A stretch of 64,000 nt of DNA from Geomonas oryzisoli (GTDB lineage Bacteria > Desulfobacterota > Desulfuromonadia > Geobacterales > Geobacteraceae), in NCBI RefSeq assembly GCF_018986915.1, contig NZ_CP076723.1, positions 2,699,501-2,763,500 of the forward strand, given 5' to 3'. Shown here in pieces: positions 35,929 through 43,875 of this stretch; positions within the stretch are counted from its first letter, which is position 1; each line of letters starts with the position of its first letter. The notes beneath the pieces are model-generated. The model made no database searches and had not been told where the DNA came from. It saw only the letters and a program-made list of their open reading frames with translations. The position numbers and the translations under genes are program-made.

Positions 35929-36147
35929 TTACGGCTTTGAGGCCATCATCGCTTCGCCAGCATGTCTTTGTGAATCGTACAAGGCCAAGCGCTGCTCCAA
36001 ATGGAGACCGTCATCCCTTCCATCCCTGTTGCACATCTTGCGATTCAAAGCACAGATCTCACTGCGAAGGAGTTCCTGCGCCCCTATCACAAGGTCCAGC
36101 TTCCTGTTTAACTCGGACAACAGCACCTCAATATTATCTTTTTTCAC
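35929..36147 (-). CDS. small coiled-coil protein, unknown
   Basis: 72 residues from GTG 36147 (GAGGCGGCC upstream). KKDNIEVLLSELNRKLDLVIGAQELLRSEI is a plausible amphipathic coiled coil, followed by a charged tail. The longer frame to 36258 has Cys/Pro-rich unconserved sequence. No homology recognised; moderately likely to be real because of the start context and helix pattern. Confidence 0.45.
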   Translation of the reverse strand: MKKDNIEVLLSELNRKLDLVIGAQELLRSEICALNRKMCNRDGRDDGLHLEQRLALYDSQRHAGEAMMASKP

Positions 36148-36357
36148 GGCCGCCTCGCTGGTAGGACTGTCGGGGGATAAGTGGACACCCGCGATTATCA
36201 CACAGCGATGCGAGCAAGGCAAGGGCCACAGCCGCCGTCCAGGCGGTGACTGCGACAAGGGGCGCGGATTAAGTTTTTTACCCCTTGCATTCCGGAAAAA
36301 CCGTGCGACACTTCCGGCGTTGGATTAGTAAAGACCAATACAAAAGGAGACGAGCAC

Positions 36358-37005
36358 ATGGGCAAAAAACCGAAGGTCAAACGCAGCTTGGGCCGTCTAA
36401 ACGACGCCAGCCTGAGCGCAAAAGGGAAGGTGATTGTAACCTCGATGACCGACAACCCGCACTTCAAGGAACCATACCCCGAAGGCGTCACCCCACTGGC
36501 GCAAGTAAAGGGTACACTGGAAAGTTTTGACAATGCCTGCATCGAGGCGCGTAGCAATGCGAAACAGAGTGTCACCCTGCGTAAGAGCCTGCGAGCCCAG
36601 TTCATCAAAGAGCTCGGACAAATGGGGGGCTACGTTGACCTCGTCGCCCAGGGAAATATCGAGATCCTCGAATCCAGCGGCTTTGACTACACCAAGGAGA
36701 CAACACCCTCCACGGTGAAGCACCAGGCGCCCTGTCCGGACATAGTATTGTCCCAAGGCGTAAAACGGGGCGGGATCGTCGGCAAGGCCAAAAGTGCACC
36801 TCGCGCCAGAAGCTGCGAATTTCATATAACGACGGGCGACCCCTCCGTGGAGGGGAACTGGAAGCATGCGGCGGTGTTCGGCCAGTTCAAGAACATGGAG
36901 CTGGATGGATTGACCCCGGGACAGCAGTACGCCCTCAGGATGAGGTGGATCATGCCTGAAGGGCCCGGTCCCTGGACCCCTCCCCTCTTCTTCATGCCCA
37001 CCTAA
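36358..37005 (+). CDS. fibronectin type III-like domain protein, unknown function
   Basis: 215 residues, AAAAGGAGACGAGCAC upstream of the ATG. The N-terminal half is charged and helical (DNACIEARSNAKQSVTLRKSLRAQFIKELG). The C-terminal ~90 residues look like a fibronectin III domain (FHITTGDPSVEGNW, GLTPGQQYALRMRWIMPEGPGPWTPP). There is no signal peptide. I have seen similar proteins in Geobacter relatives annotated only by this domain. It is followed by a strong hairpin terminator, so it is monocistronic. Confidence 0.75.
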   Translation: MGKKPKVKRSLGRLNDASLSAKGKVIVTSMTDNPHFKEPYPEGVTPLAQVKGTLESFDNACIEARSNAKQSVTLRKSLRAQFIKELGQMGGYVDLVAQGNIEILESSGFDYTKETTPSTVKHQAPCPDIVLSQGVKRGGIVGKAKSAPRARSCEFHITTGDPSVEGNWKHAAVFGQFKNMELDGLTPGQQYALRMRWIMPEGPGPWTPPLFFMPT

Positions 37006-37014
37006 GGAGTACCC

Positions 37015-37040
37015 GAAACGCCCGCAACTGCGGGCGTTTC
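37015..37040 (+). terminator. rho-independent terminator after the fibronectin-like gene
   Basis: GAAACGCCCGC / GCGGGCGTTTC stem of 11 bp with loop AACT, followed by TTTCCATTTTCC. It lies 10 bases past the stop. Confidence 0.88.
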
Positions 37041-37108
37041 CATTTTCCCACCAGCAGCATCCCCGCCGGCGTCATCTGATTACCAGGTCCATCCTCTTTG
37101 CGAAAGCC

Positions 37109-37237
37109 CTCTGCGCTCTGACTTTGGCGCTTTGCGCGCTGACTTTCCACCTTTGCAAGCTGACTTTTTACCTCTGCAAGCGTGCAAAGTACCTTTGCAA
37201 GCGTGCAGAGGTACTTTGCACGCTGACTTTTGCAGTA
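37109..37237 (-). repeat. 21-bp tandem repeat array encoding a heptad-like peptide
   Basis: About six degenerate 21-base units on the minus strand (core AAAGTCAGCGCGCAAAG) would encode heptads such as AKVLCTL, AEVKSQL, AKVESQR, AKRQSQS. A partial inverted copy lies on the plus strand at about 37383-37430, encoding AKVLCKLAELEKQS. The open frame around it (37408 to 36992 minus) overlaps the terminator and is not a convincing gene. The rest of 37041-37442 holds nothing else recognised. Confidence 0.7.
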
Positions 37238-37442
37238 TGCGCGGTTAAAAAATTGAAAAACAGCTATTTGAGGCGCGAATGAAGAAGGAGAAGGGGTATT
37301 GCGGCACGCTTTTTGTTCAAAACAAGTGGATTTCCAACCGACGCACGCTACAAAGGTCCAAAAGCAGCTTGTTTTTCGGCAAAAGCAACACGCAAAGGTC
37401 CTTTGCAAGCTTGCAGAGCTAGAAAAGCAGTCTGCAGCGGCA

Positions 37443-39080
37443 TCAATACCGGTAGGAAAGCTCGGCGCGCAGGAGTCGGTTCATCCGGGTGTCGCCGGCA
37501 CGCAGTTCGTAATTGTGGATCCACTCCTGCCCGTAGAGCAGCAGAGCGTTCCACTCTTTCGAGAACGGGAAGGTCCAGGTTGCCCGCAAGGCGTTCTTGC
37601 GCTCGATGGACTGCATGGTGCCGGCGGCATCGAAGCGACCGGCGGCGTTGACGGTCACCCGGCCGTAGTCGCCGCGCCTGGTATGGAAGGCCTCCAAGGC
37701 CAGGTTGTTGCGGACGGAAAACCAGTGACTGTAGCGCAGGAAGAAGTCCTGGGTCGCGCCCCCCTGCGAGTGCCCGATGGGCATGTTGTGGTAGAGGTAG
37801 CCTTCGGGGAAGGTACTGTTGGTGTAGAGGATGCGGTTGCCGCGGAAATACTCGAAGCGGAGATCGTCGCTGCCGCTTTCGGTGAGCCGCGGGATATAGA
37901 AGCCGGCGACATAGCTCTCCACGATGGGCCAGAAGGCGGCGGCGTCCTCGCCGGAAAACTCGCCGTAGAGTTCGGTGTTGCGCAGCCAGGGAAAGCGAAG
38001 ACGCAGATCGAAGCCCGCCACAGTGTTGGAGTTGTCATCACTGGTGCCGCCGACCACACCGCGGATGATGTCGCCAAAGCTGTTGTTGACGCCGGGACCA
38101 CCCACCTGCCGCCCCAGGTTGATGCCGAACTCGAGATCGTCGAGCGGCTTCATGGCCAGTTTGCCCGCGAACAAGAAAGGCTGACGCTCTTCACCGTTGG
38201 TGACGGTTTTTTCGAACCGGGAGAAGACGAGTGAGTACTTAAGGTCCCAGAGGTATTTAGTTTTAACCAGTTCGGGGCTGGAAAGCTTGATGAGATCGAA
38301 GTTCCTGGCGTTGTTGGTGAGCGTGAGCGCCCCGCGGTAGCCCGGCCCCAGCCAGTTCTCGTCGCGCCCCACCTCCAACTCGAGTACCCTCCCTCCCAAC
38401 TTCGCATACCCCCTGTTCAGCCTGAGGGTTGCCTCGTCTCCCGCTTCGGACCACAGGAGCATCGGCTCAACCGCGGCTGAAGCTATCGAGCCGAAGTACA
38501 GCTCGCCGCTGCCGCGCAGGTCGACGTTGGTTCCCCGGTGGTAGACCACGCCGTCGTTGTTTTCGAAGAGAGGGGTACCTTCCGTTCCACGCTGCTGGAC
38601 CGGTGAAGGGTAAGGATTCGGGGGTCTCAGGCCGCTGCCGATGCCGAAGACCCCGTCGTTGCCGGGGTCGTGGACCGGGCGGAAGTAGCTTCTAGGGGCA
38701 CCGTCGAGGTAGACGTAACGAAGGCGAGCGGTATTGAGGGGGTCGAAGTCGAATGCCGGCGCGGCATCTTCACGGTCGTAGTAGGAGATTTCGCGCGGCA
38801 GCAGTTCTTTCAAGCGTTCGAGGAGCTCCGTCGCCAAGGCGGACGATGCGGTGGAGGCACTGCGTGCTTCGGCCTCCTTGACCAGGCGGACAGCCTCCGC
38901 CTTGGAGAAAGGACGGATTCCCTTAACGTCCGAGGAGATGAGTCCGAAACCGGACAACTTCTCCAAGTAAAGATAAATGGGACTGTCCAGCGGGATGTTG
39001 GGAGAAGACAGCGCAAAGGCAAGACATGGAAACAAGAGGACTATGGATGTCGCGACCACCACAAACTTGGAAAATTTCAT
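37443..39080 (-). CDS. capsule assembly Wzi family outer-membrane protein
   Basis: 545 residues with signal peptide MKFSKFVVVATSIVLLFPCLAFA. A long beta-barrel pattern runs from ~110 on, ending in the aromatic LSYRY typical of outer-membrane insertion. LRLNRGYAKLGGRVLELEVGRDENWLGPGYRGALTLTNNARNFDLIKLSSP matches the Wzi (PF14052) core, and FRGNRILY and GHSQGGATQDFFLRYSHWF support it. Wzi helps surface attachment of capsular polysaccharide. It lies at the downstream end of the polysaccharide locus, separated from it by the GxxExxY gene and repeat arms. Confidence 0.88.
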   Translation of the reverse strand: MKFSKFVVVATSIVLLFPCLAFALSSPNIPLDSPIYLYLEKLSGFGLISSDVKGIRPFSKAEAVRLVKEAEARSASTASSALATELLERLKELLPREISYYDREDAAPAFDFDPLNTARLRYVYLDGAPRSYFRPVHDPGNDGVFGIGSGLRPPNPYPSPVQQRGTEGTPLFENNDGVVYHRGTNVDLRGSGELYFGSIASAAVEPMLLWSEAGDEATLRLNRGYAKLGGRVLELEVGRDENWLGPGYRGALTLTNNARNFDLIKLSSPELVKTKYLWDLKYSLVFSRFEKTVTNGEERQPFLFAGKLAMKPLDDLEFGINLGRQVGGPGVNNSFGDIIRGVVGGTSDDNSNTVAGFDLRLRFPWLRNTELYGEFSGEDAAAFWPIVESYVAGFYIPRLTESGSDDLRFEYFRGNRILYTNSTFPEGYLYHNMPIGHSQGGATQDFFLRYSHWFSVRNNLALEAFHTRRGDYGRVTVNAAGRFDAAGTMQSIERKNALRATWTFPFSKEWNALLLYGQEWIHNYELRAGDTRMNRLLRAELSYRY

Positions 39081-39094
39081 TTAATTCTCAATCA

Positions 39095-39124
39095 TTTAAC
39101 AGGGATAAAAAGGATAAAAGGGAT
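39095..39124. repeat. family-B arm, left of the GxxExxY gene
   Basis: TTTAACAGGGATAAAAAGGA then TAAAAGGGAT. It is the inverted counterpart of the arm at 39563-39592 on the other side of the GxxExxY gene. Confidence 0.85.
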
Positions 39125-39126
39125 GA

Positions 39127-39501
39127 CTACGTGCACAATCTGTTACCTAATCTTCGATACTCCAACTTCGGAGATCCAAAATTGATAAGTAAACCGATGC
39201 CAATGCCTGTGGCTTTAAGGTAATTCAAGATCTGGGCTACATGCTCAGGAGCTAAAGTTTTTACAGCTTTTAACTCTAGCAAGACGATTCCCTCAACAAC
39301 GACGTCCGCATAAAAGTCGCCAACGTTTTTGTTGCGGTAAAAGACCTGTAGCGGAACTTGTGCCTGTGCCCGAAGACCTGCTTCTTCAAGAGCTATCAAA
39401 AGGGATTTTTCGTAAACCGACTCGAGGAACCCGTTACCGAGTTCGTTACTCACGTCGAAGCAAGCCGCTAGAATCTTCCCGGTCAAATCTTCATAAATCA
39501 T
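39127..39501 (-). CDS. GxxExxY protein (PD-(D/E)XK nuclease superfamily)
   Basis: 124 residues from ATG 39501 (AGGAGTCCACCCG upstream). The signature GFLESVYEKSL is GxxExxY. Asp and Glu-x-Lys candidates are FYADVVV and LLELKAVKTLAPEHVAQILNYLKATG, matching PF13366. The C-terminal NFGSPKLEYRR is also typical. The activity of the family is not established. The gene is flanked on both sides by inverted family-B repeat arms, stop codon almost touching one, and it is more AT-rich than its neighbours, suggesting it travels with the repeats. Confidence 0.93.
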   Translation of the reverse strand: MIYEDLTGKILAACFDVSNELGNGFLESVYEKSLLIALEEAGLRAQAQVPLQVFYRNKNVGDFYADVVVEGIVLLELKAVKTLAPEHVAQILNYLKATGIGIGLLINFGSPKLEYRRLGNRLCT

Positions 39502-39562
39502 CGGGTGGACTCCTGAGATTCAGAAGTTGAGATAGATGATTCTAAGAAGTGTGCTTCGTTTT

Positions 39563-39592
39563 ATCCCCTGTATCCCTTTTATCCCTGTTCAA
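39563..39592. repeat. family-B arm, right of the GxxExxY gene
   Basis: ATCCCCTGTATCCCTTTTAT then CCCTGTTCAAT, the reverse complement (with about six mismatches) of the arm at 39095-39124. Confidence 0.85.
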
Positions 39593-39614
39593 TAGGGTTT
39601 GTCTCTGACTCTGT

Positions 39615-41561
39615 TTACGCCGCCGTTCCCTCGCTGGTGCCGGCGACGCGGAGGTTTCTGATGAAGGTGAGCCTTTGGGGCGGGAACAGGTCGGGCCTGA
39701 CCCGCTGGAAGGCAAAGGGAGGAGCGACGTCGAAGTGATAGCGCGGCACGAACTCCGGCACGATGCTCCGCAGCGCATCCAGCACCGCTCCCACGTCATG
39801 AGACCTGGCGTGATTGAAAAGCTGCTCGAGGTCCGCCGTGATCTTCTTCAGGTCGGTCTCCACCGGGGCCATTACCCTGATCTTCTTGTGGCTGGTGGGC
39901 TTGATCCCCTCCCCGTCGATCAAAAGCTCCTCGAAGAGCTTCTCGCCGGGCTTCAAACCGGTGAACTCGATCTCGATCTCCTTGTGCGGTATGAACCCGG
40001 AGAGCCTGATCAGTTCCTCGGCGAGGGAGAGTATCCGCACCGGCTCTCCCATGTCAAGCACGAAGATCTCCCCGCCGTGCCCGATGCAGCCGGCCTGCAT
40101 CACCAGTTGCGATGCCTCGGGGATGGTCATGAAGTACCGCACCACATCCTTGTCGGTCACCGTCACCGGGCCGCCGTTGCGGATCTGCTCCTTGAACAGC
40201 GGAATGACACTCCCGTTACTCCCCAAGACGTTGCCGAAACGCACCGTGGTGAACTTGGTCTGACTCCTGGCCGCCAGCGCCTGCACGTACATCTCGGCGC
40301 TTCTCTTGGTGGCTCCCATGACGTTGGTCGGGTTGACCGCCTTGTCCGTGGACACCATGACGAAGTTGCGCACCTTGAACTTGTGCGCCGCGTCCGCCAC
40401 TATCTTCGACCCCATCACGTTGTTGAGCACCGCCTCGGCCGGGTTGTACTCCATCATGGCGACGTGCTTGTAAGCCGCCGCATGGAAGACCACCTCCGGG
40501 TTGAATTCGTCGAAGACCGTCTCGACCCGGTCCTGGTTCTTCACGTCGCCAACCATGGGGATGATGCGCAGGTCCGGGAAGGCCGCCGCAAGTTCCTTTT
40601 CGATGTAGAAGAGCGGAGTCTCGGCGTGGTCGAAGAGCACCAGTTTTGCCGGTTTGAAAAGCGCCACCTGGCGACAGATCTCGCTGCCGATGCTGCCGGC
40701 CGCGCCGGTCACCAGGATCCTCTTGTCGGTCAGGTAGTTGCGGATCGCCGTCTGGTCCAGGACCACCGGTTCACGTCCGAGCAGATCCTCGATCTCCACG
40801 TCCTTTATCTGGCTCATGGAGAACTTGCCGTCGATGATATCGGTGATGCCGGGAAGCGTCTTAAACCGCGCTTTGGCCCGCTCGCAGTTGGTGATCACGC
40901 GACGCATGAGTTCCGGCCCGCCCGACGGGATGGCGAAGATGACCTCGTCTATGCTGTACTTGCGCACGATGGCGCAGAGCCGGTCGGTCCCGCCAAGGAC
41001 CCTGATCCCTGAAAGGCGCATCCCGTCCTTTTCAGGGTCGTCGTCGACGAAACCGACTACGTTATAGGTGGCCTCGCTCTGCTTGCGGATTTCCTTGAGC
41101 AGGAGGTTGCCCGCTTCCCCCGCGCCGATGATCAATGTCCGCCTCCCCTTGCGCAGGCCCGGCACCAATTGGGTTTCGCGATAGATGCGCCAGAGCAGCC
41201 GACTGGTTGCCACCATGGAGAAGAGCAGGAACCAGTCCAGGATGTAAATCGAGCGGGGCAGGCCGAAGGGACCTTTCATGAAAACAAGCACAAGAGCCGA
41301 GACGATCGTGGAGAGAGTCACCACCTTGAAAATCTCGTAACCGTCCTGCAACGATGCATAGCGCCAGATGCTGCGATACATACCGGAAGCGATGAACAGC
41401 ATCGGCTTTGCAACCAGGATAACTGCCAATCCTGCCAGCATGTTTTTGAACTGTTCGGGGGGAATCTGAAAGTCGAAACGAAGCAAAAAGGAAAGACCAA
41501 AAGCACCGGCGATCAGCATTACGTCCAGGAAAAACACCAGGATTCTTCTTGCGCGGAACAT
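39615..41561 (-). CDS. PglF/WbpM-type nucleoside-diphosphate-sugar 4,6-dehydratase
   Basis: 648 residues from ATG 41561 (GGGGGGAAC upstream). The N-terminal four membrane segments (ILVFFLDVMLIAGAFGLSFLL, LAGLAVILVAKPMLFIAS, IFKVVTLSTIVSALVLVF, IYILDWFLLFSMVATS) precede a Rossmann domain with RRTLIIGAGEAGNLLL (~140), and a second Rossmann SDR domain with KRILVTGAAGSIGSEICRQ (~290). The SDR has STDKAVNPTNVMGATKR with the M-x3-K variant seen in WbpM/FlaA1 instead of YxxxK. It makes UDP-4-keto-6-deoxy sugars, the precursors of amino sugars such as QuiNAc or bacillosamine. It begins the final transcript of the locus. Confidence 0.93.
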   Translation of the reverse strand: MFRARRILVFFLDVMLIAGAFGLSFLLRFDFQIPPEQFKNMLAGLAVILVAKPMLFIASGMYRSIWRYASLQDGYEIFKVVTLSTIVSALVLVFMKGPFGLPRSIYILDWFLLFSMVATSRLLWRIYRETQLVPGLRKGRRTLIIGAGEAGNLLLKEIRKQSEATYNVVGFVDDDPEKDGMRLSGIRVLGGTDRLCAIVRKYSIDEVIFAIPSGGPELMRRVITNCERAKARFKTLPGITDIIDGKFSMSQIKDVEIEDLLGREPVVLDQTAIRNYLTDKRILVTGAAGSIGSEICRQVALFKPAKLVLFDHAETPLFYIEKELAAAFPDLRIIPMVGDVKNQDRVETVFDEFNPEVVFHAAAYKHVAMMEYNPAEAVLNNVMGSKIVADAAHKFKVRNFVMVSTDKAVNPTNVMGATKRSAEMYVQALAARSQTKFTTVRFGNVLGSNGSVIPLFKEQIRNGGPVTVTDKDVVRYFMTIPEASQLVMQAGCIGHGGEIFVLDMGEPVRILSLAEELIRLSGFIPHKEIEIEFTGLKPGEKLFEELLIDGEGIKPTSHKKIRVMAPVETDLKKITADLEQLFNHARSHDVGAVLDALRSIVPEFVPRYHFDVAPPFAFQRVRPDLFPPQRLTFIRNLRVAGTSEGTAA

Positions 41562-41628
41562 GTTCCCCCCACAGCACAACAAGTCAGTGAGAAAGCTAAA
41601 GGGTCTACATTAAGGCAAACAGAGAATG

Positions 41629-41656
41629 ACTATATCACCAAGCAAAGAAAAAGCAA
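41629..41656 (-). promoter_or_regulatory. sigma-70-like promoter of the PglF/WbpM-like gene
   Basis: TTGCTT (41656-41651), 16 bases, then TATAGT (41634-41629) on the minus strand, about 70 bases before the start codon. It lies after the predicted terminator of the E1-beta gene. Confidence 0.5.
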
Positions 41657-41814
41657 ACTCTAATCTCAACGTCTCCATTTCATTGTTTTAGTTCCTCTCA
41701 CCCCATCAGTCATAGCGACTGTAATAAAAGAATGAATGGCGGCAAGAGAAGGTTTTCAGCCACTGCAAGTTGATTCTTCCACGCGTGTTGTCATAGGCGC
41801 GTCCGTAAAGAAAC

Positions 41815-41843
41815 GGGCCAGCTCCTGTGACTGGAACTGGCCC
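41815..41843 (-). terminator. probable terminator of the polysaccharide operon
   Basis: GGGCCAG-TCC / GGA-CTGGCCC stem (one T-G wobble) around a 7-base loop, followed on the minus strand by GTTTCTTTA. It is 30 bases beyond the E1-beta stop. The remaining 41657-41814 holds no gene. Confidence 0.7.
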
Positions 41844-41872
41844 ATAGGTGTATGGAACAGGTATGAGGACGG

Positions 41873-42910
41873 CTACTGAGCTGCGTAGCTTACCCGGTGC
41901 AGTAGCATGCCTTCTTCGTGGCAGGGCTTAACCAGCCTGTTAACCGCAGTCACTATGTCAGCGCTGACGGGGTAATAGGCAGCTTCAAGGGTTCGACTAG
42001 CGGGAGCGGGAAGGTCGGGAAGGGTGACCCGCAGTACCGGTGCCCTCAAACAGCTAAAGGCTTTCTCTGCTGCCAAAGCGGCGATTTCGGCTGCAACCCC
42101 GCAGGTTTTCCAGCCGCCATCAGCCACCACCAGCCGACCTGTTTTTTGCAGCGACTTATGTATCAGGTCGAAATCCAACGGCTTCACCGTGCGCGGATCG
42201 ATGATCTCTGCCTCAATCCCGTGCTGTGCCAGTTCCTCGGCGGCCTTGAGCGCCTCGCGCACCATGTAGCTCACAGCGACGATGGTGACGTCGCTTCCCT
42301 GCCGCCGTATGACCCCCTTGCCCAGCGGGATGCTGTAAAACTCCTCCGGGACCACCTCTTCCAAGCCGTAGAGCCAGCGGTCATCAATGAAAACCACCGG
42401 GTTGTTATCCTGAACCGCTGCTACCATGAGCCCTTTGGCGTCCGCCGGTGTTGCCGGCATGACCACTTTGAGCCCGGGGATATGGGCGAAAAGCGCGTGC
42501 AGGGCCTGGGAATGCTGTGCCCCCTGCTCTCCGCCCCGGTTGATCACCCCCCAGATGACCGCCGGGACCGGCAGTTTCCCGCCGTTCATGTAGAACCAGT
42601 TGGCAGCCTCGTTGACGATGGGATCGATGGCGTAAAGCATGAAATCCATGCGCGGATGCTCAACAATGGGGCGCATGCCGGCCAACGCGGCTCCGACGGC
42701 GGCGCCGGTCATGGCGTTCTCCGACACCGGCGTGTCGATAACCCGCCTCGCACCGAACCTCGCCAGCAACCCCTGGGCCGTGTTGCCCACATACCAGGGG
42801 CTCTTCACCCCTTGGCCGATGAGCATCACGGTTTCGTCGCGTTCCATGAGTTGGTGAAAGGCCTCATTTATGGCCAGGCTGTAGCTGAGTGTTCTATTGG
42901 GCGAAGACAT
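41873..42910 (-). CDS. 2-oxoacid dehydrogenase E1 beta-like subunit (transketolase family)
   Basis: 345 residues from ATG 42910 (GGAGG 12 bases upstream), overlapping the alpha subunit by 17 bases. The N-terminal SYSLAINEAFHQLMERDETVMLIGQGV and VIDTPVSENAMTGAAVGAALAGMRPIVE are typical of E1 beta (Glu near TPP), followed by the C-terminal domain RQGSDVTIVAVSYMVREAL and IDPRTVKPLDFDLI. E1 normally works with E2 and E3; neither is present nearby. In this context it may process a 2-oxoacid or acyl group for the surface glycan. Confidence 0.9.
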   Translation of the reverse strand: MSSPNRTLSYSLAINEAFHQLMERDETVMLIGQGVKSPWYVGNTAQGLLARFGARRVIDTPVSENAMTGAAVGAALAGMRPIVEHPRMDFMLYAIDPIVNEAANWFYMNGGKLPVPAVIWGVINRGGEQGAQHSQALHALFAHIPGLKVVMPATPADAKGLMVAAVQDNNPVVFIDDRWLYGLEEVVPEEFYSIPLGKGVIRRQGSDVTIVAVSYMVREALKAAEELAQHGIEAEIIDPRTVKPLDFDLIHKSLQKTGRLVVADGGWKTCGVAAEIAALAAEKAFSCLRAPVLRVTLPDLPAPASRTLEAAYYPVSADIVTAVNRLVKPCHEEGMLLHRVSYAAQ

Positions 42911-43874
42911 AGTTCGAAAGTTCCTCCTTGGCCGGGAATGGGCTCTGCCGCGCGAAATCGAACGCCTCACTCACCTCTGTGTCGATGACTGCGCGTATCT
43001 GTTGCAGATCTTGGGAGCTGAAACCGCCCTGCTGCAGCAGGTATTTCTCCAGGCGCTTGATCGGGTCTTTCTTGAGCCATCTTTTTATTTCCGCGGCGGG
43101 GCGGATGTCGGTATGGGTGCCCTGGACGTTGTCGTCCGGACCAACGTGCCCGCGCTGCCGGTAAGTCAGGCATTCCAGGAAAACAGGTCCTTCGCCGTTG
43201 CGGCAAAGTTCCACCGCCTGCTTTGCATGCTCGTACACCTTCAGCACGTCGTTACCGTCGATGCGATGTCCCTTCTCGCCAAACGGCAACGCCATCTTAT
43301 AGATGTTGCGACTGACGCGGATCTCATCGATGCAAAGATGGGTCGAGTAGAGGTTGTTCTCACAGACGAAAACGATAGGAAGCTTTTTGAGGGCAGCGAA
43401 GTTCAGTGATTCGGCGAGCGTCCCTTCTCCCGTCGCACCGTCGCCGAAGAAGCTGACGGCGACCTGCCTGGTGCCGCGCACCCAGGCGGACATAGCGGCA
43501 CCCAGGGCCATCGAGATGGTGCCACCGACGATAGGGGCCGAGCCGAGCATGCCACAGGAGGGGTCAATGAGGTGCATGGAGCCGCCTCGCCCACGCGAGC
43601 AGCCAGTCTCTCGGCAGAACACCTCGGCCACCATCTCCTTCAATCCCCCTCCTTTAGCCAGGTAATGGCCGTGCGAGCGATGGTTGCCGAAGATGTAGTC
43701 GTCCTTTTCCAAGACCGAGCAGACTCCGGCAGCTATTGCCTCCTCGCCCGAACACAGGTGCACCGGGCAGCGTATCTCGCGATTGAGGATGGGCTCGACA
43801 AATCCCTCCTCGCTGATGCGGATGCGCAGCATCGTTGCGTACAGATCCTCTAGTAGTTTTCGCGAATAAGTCAC
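42894..43874 (-). CDS. 2-oxoacid dehydrogenase E1 alpha-like subunit, TPP-dependent
   Basis: 326 residues. TPP motif GDGATGEGTLAESLNFAAL then VCENN (GDG...N spacing as in E1). GNHRSHGHYLAKGG, CSRGRGGSMHLIDP and the phosphorylation-loop-like RVSRNIYKMA support E1 alpha. It forms a heterotetramer with the beta subunit, whose gene overlaps. It follows the aldo/keto reductase by one base. As with beta, no E2/E3 is visible. Confidence 0.91.
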   Translation of the reverse strand: MTYSRKLLEDLYATMLRIRISEEGFVEPILNREIRCPVHLCSGEEAIAAGVCSVLEKDDYIFGNHRSHGHYLAKGGGLKEMVAEVFCRETGCSRGRGGSMHLIDPSCGMLGSAPIVGGTISMALGAAMSAWVRGTRQVAVSFFGDGATGEGTLAESLNFAALKKLPIVFVCENNLYSTHLCIDEIRVSRNIYKMALPFGEKGHRIDGNDVLKVYEHAKQAVELCRNGEGPVFLECLTYRQRGHVGPDDNVQGTHTDIRPAAEIKRWLKKDPIKRLEKYLLQQGGFSSQDLQQIRAVIDTEVSEAFDFARQSPFPAKEELSNYVFAQ

Positions 43875-43875
43875 G

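Noticed and set aside
36992-37408. 138-residue minus-strand frame containing the heptad repeats as a gene
   Set aside because: It ends inside the fibronectin-like gene and its terminator, lacks a ribosome site, and its non-repeat part is Cys/Phe-rich noise. The repeats themselves are reported.
37299-38234. 311-residue plus-strand frame
   Set aside because: Mostly the antisense of the Wzi gene; only its first ~45 codons lie outside it.
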